A stretch of DNA of 8,368 bases from Bacteroidales bacterium (GTDB lineage Bacteria; Bacteroidota; Bacteroidia; Bacteroidales; UBA3663), in contig JAEDEY010000087.1 of NCBI GenBank assembly GCA_016293065.1, positions 1 to 8,368 on the forward strand, written 5' to 3'. Both the position numbers and the translations under genes were made by a program. Positions 1 to 5,281 of this stretch are shown here, one piece after another; the stretch's first letter is position 1, and each line of letters opens with the position of its first letter. The notes beneath the pieces are model-generated. The model worked only from the letters and a program-made list of their open reading frames with translations, was not told the DNA's origin and did no database searches.

Positions 1-83
1 ATGATGCTCTTTTCGGCAAGATAGCCAAAGCCTGCTATGCCGATGCAGATGCCTGCAAGTACCGATGAACGGAAAGTATTCAT
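1..83 (-). CDS. N-terminal fragment of a probable formate/nitrite-type transporter (cut by window edge)
   Basis: Only the first 27 codons are in the window; the frame is open to the edge with no stop. The peptide begins MNTFRSSVLAGICIGIAGF and continues GYLAEKSI. A short polar start followed by a Gly/Ala/Ile-rich first membrane helix resembles the N-terminus of small formate/nitrite transporter (FNT) family channels in Bacteroidota and Firmicutes, as I know the family. The ATG at 81-83 is the first start after the aat stop and has no Shine-Dalgarno sequence, as is usual in this phylum. It lies 78 bases downstream of aat on the same strand. I see no convincing promoter or terminator in that gap, so read-through from aat is possible. 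The family call rests on a very short sequence, and another polytopic membrane protein cannot be excluded. Confidence 0.5.
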   Translation of the reverse strand, partial: MNTFRSSVLAGICIGIAGFGYLAEKSI

Positions 84-161
84 ATAGGTTGATTTGAGTT
101 TTTGTTTTCTTTTGTAATTTAGGCGGAGGTGGGCATTATGAGGAATACTATGCAACGACGA

Positions 162-875
162 CTATTCTCCATGTATGAGCTTCAGATACTCGTCGTATGG
201 GATGAATCGTCCGCCCATGCTGCGTAGATGAGCCGTCTCAAGCTGGCAGTCAATGAGTGCAATACCGCGTTGTTCAAGATACTTGGCAAGGACTATAAGC
301 GCAATCTTCGAGGCATTAGGTTTGAGCGAGAACATACTCTCGCCAAAGAACCCATAGCCGAGAGTGAGTCCATAAAGTCCTCCGATGAGGTTATGCTCCT
401 TGTCCCACACTTCTACGCTTGCCGCATAGCCTTTCTTGAACATCTCATTATAAGCCTTTTTCATATCCTCGCCCAGCCAAGCTCCAACCTGGCTGTTTCT
501 ATCGGTGCCGCAGCTCTCAACACTGCAAGCTTCGATAACCTGATCGAATGCTGTGCTGAAAGTCACCGACAAATCGCCAGTTTGTAGTTTTTTCAGTTCC
601 TGACGCATTGAGTGAGAGATGTGAATCTCCTTTGGAAATATCACGAATCTCTGCATCGGGCACCACCATTCTATATATGGCTTGCCTGTTTTGGGATTGA
701 TGTTCTCTATCCTGTTATCTTCTGGACGATAGGCATACCATGGGAAGATGCCATAGGAATAGGCGAGGAGCAAGCGTTCGGTCGATAGGTCACCACCTAC
801 GGCAAAGAGACCGTCTTCATCTCCATCATGAGGATCGGGAAAGCCGATTATTTTCTCATCTAATAAATAAATCAT
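162..875 (-). CDS. aat: Leucyl/phenylalanyl-tRNA-protein transferase
   Basis: This cytosolic enzyme transfers Leu or Phe from charged tRNA to proteins starting with Arg or Lys, turning them into N-degron substrates for ClpS-ClpAP. From the ATG at 873-875 the protein has 237 residues, a normal length. Family landmarks are present: GGDLS (27-31), YGIFPWY (41-47), WWCP (70-73), SVEVW (153-157), GGLYG (165-169), FGESMFS (177-183), NASK (187-190) and LIDCQ (207-211). E179, D209 and Q211 correspond to residues implicated in catalysis in the E. coli enzyme. The frame can be extended to a TTG at 888-890, but the ATG places the usual hydrophobic start (MIYLLDE) first, so I prefer it. The first 20 bases overlap the end of clpA, which suggests translational coupling. 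The stop is TAG. Confidence 0.96.
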   Translation of the reverse strand: MIYLLDEKIIGFPDPHDGDEDGLFAVGGDLSTERLLLAYSYGIFPWYAYRPEDNRIENINPKTGKPYIEWWCPMQRFVIFPKEIHISHSMRQELKKLQTGDLSVTFSTAFDQVIEACSVESCGTDRNSQVGAWLGEDMKKAYNEMFKKGYAASVEVWDKEHNLIGGLYGLTLGYGFFGESMFSLKPNASKIALIVLAKYLEQRGIALIDCQLETAHLRSMGGRFIPYDEYLKLIHGE

Positions 876-3120
876 TGTCTTTTCTGTCAATTATGACGTT
901 TCCGCCATCCTTTTTCAATTTGCCAAACAGAATCTCGCGCATCAGCATCGGACTGAGCATCTGATTGATGATGCGATCCATCTCACGAGCGCCATTCTTG
1001 CGAGAGTAACCCTTGTCGAGCAGCAGTTCGCGTGCGTCATTACTCAGTTGCATCGTCACTTTGCGCGAAGCCAGACGCATCGACAGTTGACGCAGTTTCT
1101 TGTCGAGAATCAAGCCAGCCATCACGCGATCCATGTCGTTGAACACCACCGTTCCCGACAGTCGAGCCAAGAACTCTGGCTTGAATGTCTTCTTGACGGT
1201 CGATAGCATGGCTTCGCCCGATGATACCGATGAGCCGAAGCCCACCGATGCTTGATGAGCATATTGTGCACCTGCATTGGATGTCATGATGAGGATGACA
1301 TGGCGGAAGTCGGCTTTCTGTCCCTTGTTGTCTGTGAGTCGCGCGTAGTCCATCACTTGCAACATTATGTTATATATGTCGGAATGAGCTTTTTCTATCT
1401 CGTCGAGAAGGAGCACGCAGTTAGGAGTCTTGCGAATAGCATCGGTGAGTAATCCGCCGTCTTCGTATCCCACATAGCCAGCAGGCGAGCCGATGAGCTT
1501 CGCCACGGTGTGCTTCTCGGTGTATTCCGACATGTCGAATCGCACCAGCTCAATTCCAAGTTCCTTTGCCAACACCTTGCACACCTCGGTCTTGCCCACG
1601 CCAGTAGGACCTACAAAGAGCAGTGAAGCAATAGGTTTGCCGTCTTCGAGCAGACCGGCCTTGCCCATCTGTACGGCCTCAACCACCTGACGCACAGCCT
1701 TGTCCTGTCCATATATCTGATCTGAGATGCGGGTTTCGAGAGTCTCAAGGTTCTGGCTATCATCTTCGTGGAGCGACTTCGGGTCAATCTTGCAGACACG
1801 AGCCAAGACTTCGTTGATGATATCCTTATCGACGGTCTGCTTACTAACCTTGCACAATTGTTGCTTGTATTTACGCATCTGTGGATGCATCACACGGTAA
1901 GCACCAGCTTCGTCGATAAGGTCTATGGCCTTGTCGGGAAGGAAGCGGTCGTTGATATGCTTGGCACTTGCTTCTACTGCATAGCGAATCACGCCCTCTG
2001 CATATCTTACCCCATGATACGACTCATATTTTTCTTTCAGTCCTTCCATGATGCGAATGGTTTCTTCGATCGAAGGCTCCTGGATATCAATGAGCTGGAA
2101 ACGACGTACAAGGCCTTTCTTCTGCTGAACATATCGGTTATATTCCTGATAAGTCGTCGAACCAATGAAACGCAAATCACCGCTTTCGAGATAAGGTTTG
2201 AGTATGTTGGCTCCATCGAGCGAACCGTCACTACCCGTACCAGACCCTATCAGGGTGTGGATCTCATCGATATATATGATGGCATTGCCTTCCTCTGTCG
2301 CGCCATCCATCACTGACTTAATACGTTTCTCAAAATCACCGCGATAGTTGGCACCAGCCACCATCGAACCCATATCCATCTGATAGATACGTGCGCCTTT
2401 CAGACGCTCAGGCACATTGCCCGACTCTATTCTTTGGGCAAGACCATATACGAGAGCTGTCTTTCCCACGCCTGATTCGCCAACATGCAAAGGGTTGTTC
2501 TTTTCGCGTCTGCACAGTACCTGGATTGTACGATCGAGTTCCTGGTCGCGTCCGATGAGTGGATTGTGTTCCTTGAGTTTGTCGTTGACACATGTCACGA
2601 GCTTGCGCCAGTTCTGGTCTTTCTCGCTTTGTTCGCCATCATAGTCATCTTCAATATCGTCAATGTTAAACGTGTCATTCCAATCTTCGTCATACACATC
2701 GACTATCGATGTAAGAAGTTCCACCTTGTCGTTAGTCGTATATTTACAAAGGGCATATTTGGCAAACGAATCCTTTAGATCGAGGATGGCACACAACAAA
2801 TGCTGCAGTTCGAGTTGCGAACGGCCTGCATTAATAGCATTCTTCTCACCCATTTCTATCAACTCTATGAGCTGATTGGATGCTATGAGCTGATACTCCT
2901 TGATATCGTCGGGCACGCGATCTACACTATCAGCCGACTTTTTCAGTTCGTCGCATATTTCATACACTTGGTGCTGATATTGATGCATGAGAATTGAGCC
3001 CTCAAACTGCTGCATGATGAACATGAGCAGCATCTCAGGCGTCAAAAATTCCTTGCGTTCTTCGACTGCATAGTTGATGGCATCTTGTAGAGCCTTCTCT
3101 GTATTCCTGTCTCTTTCCAT
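856..3120 (-). CDS. clpA: ATP-dependent Clp protease ATP-binding subunit ClpA
   Basis: ClpA is the hexameric AAA+ unfoldase that threads substrates into ClpP and accepts N-degron substrates from ClpS. The 754-residue product has the full architecture. An N-terminal Clp repeat domain covers about 1-140, followed by an acidic linker (141-168, 14 of 28 residues Asp/Glu). AAA domain 1 has Walker A GESGVGKT (214-221), Walker B IIYIDEIH (281-288), sensor GSTT (320-323) and an RRF arginine region (339-341). AAA domain 2 has Walker A GPTGVGKT (504-511), Walker B LLLDEIEK (570-577) and sensor-2 GAR (710-712). It lacks the long middle coiled coil of ClpB/ClpC. SVGFG (625-629) aligns with the IGL/IGF loop that docks on ClpP, so it should work with ClpP, which is not encoded here. 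The ATG lies 16 bases after the clpS stop, with a weak GAAAG upstream. Confidence 0.96.
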   Translation of the reverse strand: MERDRNTEKALQDAINYAVEERKEFLTPEMLLMFIMQQFEGSILMHQYQHQVYEICDELKKSADSVDRVPDDIKEYQLIASNQLIELIEMGEKNAINAGRSQLELQHLLCAILDLKDSFAKYALCKYTTNDKVELLTSIVDVYDEDWNDTFNIDDIEDDYDGEQSEKDQNWRKLVTCVNDKLKEHNPLIGRDQELDRTIQVLCRREKNNPLHVGESGVGKTALVYGLAQRIESGNVPERLKGARIYQMDMGSMVAGANYRGDFEKRIKSVMDGATEEGNAIIYIDEIHTLIGSGTGSDGSLDGANILKPYLESGDLRFIGSTTYQEYNRYVQQKKGLVRRFQLIDIQEPSIEETIRIMEGLKEKYESYHGVRYAEGVIRYAVEASAKHINDRFLPDKAIDLIDEAGAYRVMHPQMRKYKQQLCKVSKQTVDKDIINEVLARVCKIDPKSLHEDDSQNLETLETRISDQIYGQDKAVRQVVEAVQMGKAGLLEDGKPIASLLFVGPTGVGKTEVCKVLAKELGIELVRFDMSEYTEKHTVAKLIGSPAGYVGYEDGGLLTDAIRKTPNCVLLLDEIEKAHSDIYNIMLQVMDYARLTDNKGQKADFRHVILIMTSNAGAQYAHQASVGFGSSVSSGEAMLSTVKKTFKPEFLARLSGTVVFNDMDRVMAGLILDKKLRQLSMRLASRKVTMQLSNDARELLLDKGYSRKNGAREMDRIINQMLSPMLMREILFGKLKKDGGNVIIDRKDNDLFIR

Positions 3121-3136
3121 CTTTGTCTTTCAGTTT

Positions 3137-3442
3137 TCATCTGTCTGCTTCCCACGTCACTTTGAAAGGAAAACCTTCTTTTCGAGCCATGTTCATAGCT
3201 TTCATACACTTACTCACAGCCATGTCGTAGGTATATAGCCCAATCTGGGCTTTTCCTTTCTTGTGCACGGTGAGCATGAGTTGTTTAGCAGAGACATCAT
3301 CTTTGTAAAACACAGTTTTGAGCACCATAACAACGAAGTCCATCGTCGTGAAGTCGTCATTATGCATGATTACCTTATACATGTCAGGCTCTTTCAGTTC
3401 CAGTTTGATGCGCTCTTTTATGTTCGATTTTTCCTTTGGCAT
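3137..3442 (-). CDS. clpS: ATP-dependent Clp protease adaptor ClpS
   Basis: ClpS binds proteins with N-terminal Leu, Phe, Tyr or Trp and hands them to ClpA. The 101-residue product has the expected size: a polar N-terminal tail (1-20, with KEKSNIKERIK) that in known ClpS proteins engages ClpA, then the compact ClpS core. YKVIMHNDDFTTMDFV (22-37) and LMLTVHKKGKA (55-65) are the family signatures. N28, D29, D30, T32, M34 and H60 match the N-degron pocket residues of E. coli ClpS (N34, D35, D36, T38, M40, H66), so the pocket appears intact. It is first in the clpS-clpA-aat block and has a good promoter about 50-80 bases upstream (3492-3522). The stop is TGA. Confidence 0.96.
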   Translation of the reverse strand: MPKEKSNIKERIKLELKEPDMYKVIMHNDDFTTMDFVVMVLKTVFYKDDVSAKQLMLTVHKKGKAQIGLYTYDMAVSKCMKAMNMARKEGFPFKVTWEADR

Positions 3443-3491
3443 ATTCTTTTCTTTTGGGGGAGTTAGCGAGAGTTATTATCATTTGCAGCCG

Positions 3492-3522
3492 CAAAGATAC
3501 AACTTTTATTTCATAACCACAA
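3492..3522 (-). promoter_or_regulatory. Bacteroidota-type promoter for clpS-clpA-aat
   Basis: On the minus strand a TTG (-33 element, 3520-3522) is followed by exactly 20 bases and then TATCTTTG (3492-3499), a full match to the -7 consensus TAnnTTTG of the Bacteroidota primary sigma factor. Transcription would start near 3485-3488, giving a 5' leader of about 45 bases before the clpS ATG. The -33 element begins only 8 bases downstream of the T-run of the terminator at 3531-3566, so this promoter looks isolated from upstream transcription. Confidence 0.75.
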
Positions 3523-3530
3523 GAAACTGC

Positions 3531-3566
3531 AAAAAAAAATGAACCAATATCACATCGGCTCATTTT
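3531..3566 (-). terminator. Intrinsic terminator upstream of clpS
   Basis: The minus-strand RNA can form a hairpin with arms GAGCCGAT (3554-3561) and ATTGGTTC (3541-3548) around a 5-base loop. Two G-U wobbles lie in the 8-bp core. The stem is lengthened by AAAAT pairing with ATTTT on the flanks, and nine T residues follow (3531-3539). The plus-strand RNA would have two A-C mismatches at the wobble positions, so the structure favours termination of leftward transcripts. It would end transcripts from the YqiA-like gene or from the promoter at 3665-3696, just before the clpS promoter. Confidence 0.72.
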
Positions 3567-3660
3567 CTTAAAATACACACTTACCAAAACAAACAATGAT
3601 TTAGAAAAGTAAAAATTCAATTACTGTAACATTACCTATAAATCTATCTTTTCATTTTCG
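3531..3660 (-). ncRNA. Candidate small RNA or attenuated leader upstream of clpS
   Basis: A near-perfect promoter (3665-3696) and a strong intrinsic terminator (3531-3566), both on the minus strand, bracket about 130 bases. The first ATGs inside are followed quickly by stops (for example ATG AAA AGA TAG). The only longer frame starts within the terminator and runs into clpS out of frame, so a protein is unlikely. The transcript would be AT-rich and mostly unstructured apart from the terminator hairpin. It could be a free small RNA, or the 5' part of a clpS leader whose read-through is regulated. I do not recognise an Rfam-type family. The start point is estimated from the -7 element. Confidence 0.35.
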
Positions 3661-3790
3661 AGTGCAAATTTACAGCGAAAAATCCATTGCACAAAACAAA
3701 TTAATGATTTTTTACAGAAATCAATGTATTTTGGCTACTTTTTCACATCTTTGTAACACTTTTGCTATTTACAGATTGAAAAACATTGCT
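3567..3790. other. AT-rich intergenic stretch between the YqiA-like gene and clpS
   Basis: No supported protein gene lies here. The part nearest clpS (to about 3660) is the body of the candidate small RNA, and 3665-3696 is its promoter. The remaining bases up to the hydrolase stop (about 3697-3790) would be its 3' untranslated region, with no convincing hairpin terminator of its own; the nearest good terminator is at 3531-3566. The sequence is visibly richer in A and T than the flanking genes. Confidence 0.6.
3665..3696 (-). promoter_or_regulatory. Bacteroidota-type promoter inside the intergenic region
   Basis: On the minus strand TTTTG (3692-3696) is followed by 19 bases and then TAAATTTG (3665-3672). 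Both elements and the spacing match the Bacteroidota consensus TTTG-N19-21-TAnnTTTG. It is the best promoter match in the window, yet no reading frame begins in the following 100 bases; the next element downstream is the terminator at 3531-3566. AT-rich sequence can produce such matches by chance, but having both boxes at the correct spacing makes this less likely. Confidence 0.6.
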
Positions 3791-4381
3791 TTATAAGACT
3801 AATATTTCTTCGATAATAGGTAATACGTCGTGCTTCAGTATTTTATCGTTGAGACGATGTTCGCCCTCGAATACGACGAAATGCTCTTTACCATAGACTT
3901 TTGTGAAGTCATCTTGAGTGTGGACTGTCGGATCGTTTCGTCCAAACATACCATAGACGTTCTTCTTGTCTTCGGGAGTCAGTCCTTTGAACGACAGTTT
4001 CTCGACTTCCTTGAACTCTGCAATCATCTGCTTGTCAACCTTGAAGCGTGTTGCTCCATCTGCACGTTTATTCTGAAAATCATAGTTGCCCAGACCTCTG
4101 AAAGTTAATAGTCGGGCCATGTGGAATGAAGGATTGACCAGAATGCGCTTGTAGCCGCGGAGTTGTTCGGCATACATGCCTCCCATCGATGTGCCGATGA
4201 TGAGGTCGGGTTGTTCCTGTTCTGCAAAATCCTTAAGGAACTGCAAGGCTTCGAGAGGAGAGACTGGTACATCGGGCGAAACAACGCGAACGTCTTTTTC
4301 GTATAGCAGATTGCGCATAATGGTGGCTGTGCCTGTCGAACCAGCCGAACCGAATCCGTGGATATAAAGAATCTTTTTCAT
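3791..4381 (-). CDS. YqiA/UPF0227-type alpha/beta-hydrolase (putative esterase)
   Basis: The 196-residue product looks like a small single-domain, cytosolic alpha/beta-hydrolase. It opens with MKKILYIHGFGSAG, in which HGFGSAG (8-14) is the usual oxyanion-hole strand and loop. The nucleophile elbow is GTSMGG (63-68) with Ser65. Asp150 in GRNDPTV and His175 in EGEHRL are in the right order and spacing to complete a Ser-Asp-His triad. Size and motifs fit the YqiA/YcfP group, some members of which have esterase activity in vitro; the natural substrate is unknown. It is transcribed divergently from upp and appears to be monocistronic, with a plausible promoter at 4417-4447 and a terminator only at 3531-3566. 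There is no signal peptide. Confidence 0.8.
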   Translation of the reverse strand: MKKILYIHGFGSAGSTGTATIMRNLLYEKDVRVVSPDVPVSPLEALQFLKDFAEQEQPDLIIGTSMGGMYAEQLRGYKRILVNPSFHMARLLTFRGLGNYDFQNKRADGATRFKVDKQMIAEFKEVEKLSFKGLTPEDKKNVYGMFGRNDPTVHTQDDFTKVYGKEHFVVFEGEHRLNDKILKHDVLPIIEEILVL

Positions 4382-4416
4382 TGCATTAATTATATAATAT
4401 TATAAGATGTGGCTTG

Positions 4417-4447
4417 CAAAGTTCTTTATTATTTGGAAAGGAAGCAA
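4417..4447 (-). promoter_or_regulatory. Probable promoter for the YqiA-like hydrolase
   Basis: On the minus strand TTG (4445-4447), a 20-base spacer and GAACTTTG (4417-4424) give a one-mismatch copy of the Bacteroidota TTG-N20-TAnnTTTG arrangement. Spacing is the same as in the clpS and tRNA promoters of this window. Initiation near 4411 would leave about 30 bases before the ATG at 4379-4381. Confidence 0.45.
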
Positions 4448-4451
4448 GAGA

Positions 4452-4502
4452 TTTTGCAAAAAAAGTTCATTTAAAGTAAAAAAACATTATTTTTGCAAAA
4501 AT
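4452..4502. repeat. Two TTTTGCAAAA palindromes in the upp/hydrolase divergent region
   Basis: The perfect palindrome TTTTGCAAAA lies at 4452-4461. A longer perfect palindrome, ATTTTTGCAAAAAT, lies at 4489-4502. Their centres are 39 bp apart, and the second overlaps the -7 element of the upp promoter. Such spaced symmetric sites could be a regulator-binding pair, but short A/T palindromes are frequent in AT-rich intergenic DNA. Confidence 0.35.
4466..4495 (+). promoter_or_regulatory. upp: Probable promoter for upp
   Basis: TATTTTTG (4488-4495) matches the -7 consensus TAnnTTTG fully. At the expected distance upstream there is only a weak -33 match (TTC at 4466-4468, 19-base spacer). Initiation near 4500 would give a leader of about 45 bases. 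The -7 element is embedded in the palindrome at 4489-4502. Confidence 0.5.
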
Positions 4503-4545
4503 TATTCTGCTCACGCATGACGATTATTCGAAAAACAAGTATAGT

Positions 4546-5193
4546 ATGAAAGTTGTAGATTTCTCTAAAACCAATTCTGTAGTAAACAAGTTCATTGCCG
4601 AAATGCGCGATGTGAACATCCAGAACGACCGTATCCGTTTCCGTACCAATGTCCAGCGCATAGGCGAAATAATCGCTTACGAGATTAGCAAAGGACTCAA
4701 CTACGAATCTCAGGATGTTACCACACCATTGGGCATAGCTGATGTCAATGTGCCAAGTGACCAAATCGTGGTTGCAGCCATCTTGCGTGCAGGATTGCCT
4801 CTCCATCAGGGAGTGCTCAACATTTTCGATGACGCCGAGAATGCATTTGTGAGTGCTTATCGCAATTACAACGATGACTACAACTTTGATATTCATATCG
4901 AATATATTGCATCGCCAAGTCTTGACGATAAGGTTTTGGTGCTTTGTGATCCAATGCTCGCTACTGGCGGTTCGATGGAATTGGCCTATGAAGCATTACT
5001 GTCAAAGGGCACACCCGACAAGTTGCATGTAGTGTCTGTAATTGCCAGCCGTCAGGCTATCGAATATCTTGAAGACAAGTTGCCTAACGATGCTACAGTA
5101 TGGGTAGGAGCGATAGATGAGTTCCTTAACCAGCATAAATATATCGTTCCTGGTTTAGGCGATGCTGGTGACCTCGCTTTCGGTGAAAAGTAA
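4546..5193 (+). CDS. upp: Uracil phosphoribosyltransferase
   Basis: This cytosolic pyrimidine-salvage enzyme converts uracil and PRPP to UMP and pyrophosphate. The 215-residue protein carries the family landmarks: ILRAGLPLHQGVL (79-91), the PRPP-binding loop LVLCDPMLATGGSM (131-144), and the C-terminal uracil-binding segment YIVPGLGDAGDLAFG (199-213). The last segment reads GDLAFG where many homologues have GDRxFG, a modest variation. Length fits the family. The ATG at 4546 has no Shine-Dalgarno sequence. A promoter is likely at 4466-4495. The next gene, a SulP transporter, begins 88 bases downstream on the same strand. The gap has no strong terminator (only a weak AGAGA/TCTCT hairpin), so partial read-through is possible. 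Confidence 0.95.
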   Translation: MKVVDFSKTNSVVNKFIAEMRDVNIQNDRIRFRTNVQRIGEIIAYEISKGLNYESQDVTTPLGIADVNVPSDQIVVAAILRAGLPLHQGVLNIFDDAENAFVSAYRNYNDDYNFDIHIEYIASPSLDDKVLVLCDPMLATGGSMELAYEALLSKGTPDKLHVVSVIASRQAIEYLEDKLPNDATVWVGAIDEFLNQHKYIVPGLGDAGDLAFGEK

Positions 5194-5281
5194 TAACAAA
5201 TTCAAATTATATACTATTTTTTGAGGAAGAGATTCTTTCTCTATGTGACTAATAACATTATTTTAAGGTATTTTTTGTGGT

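Noticed and set aside
84..161. Separate promoter for the transporter fragment at the left edge
   Set aside because: No TAnnTTTG with a spaced TTG/TTTG was found on the minus strand in this gap; read-through from aat is as likely.
1768..2316. 182-codon open frame on the plus strand opposite clpA
   Set aside because: Antisense to the conserved AAA domain 1 of ClpA, with no family resemblance and no promoter; a shadow frame.
3384..3620. 78-codon minus-strand frame covering the terminator, the clpS promoter and the clpS start
   Set aside because: It runs through the terminator hairpin and promoter and overlaps clpS out of frame. Its C-terminal third is simply the clpS DNA read in another frame. 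Composition is unlike a real protein.
3725..3753. CATCTTTG on the plus strand near the 3' end of the hydrolase as an antisense promoter
   Set aside because: The first base differs from the -7 consensus, no -33 element is at the right spacing, and no plus-strand gene follows for about 800 bases.
5222..5255. Possible terminator between upp and the SulP gene (AGAGA/TCTCT hairpin)
   Set aside because: The stem is only about 5 bp, A/T-rich, and not followed by a T run. Too weak to call.
5215..5277. Two copies of TATTTTTTG (5215-5223 and 5269-5277) as possible promoters for the SulP gene
   Set aside because: Both have one extra base relative to TAnnTTTG and neither has a TTG/TTTG at the right distance. 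The second would start transcription at the start codon itself.
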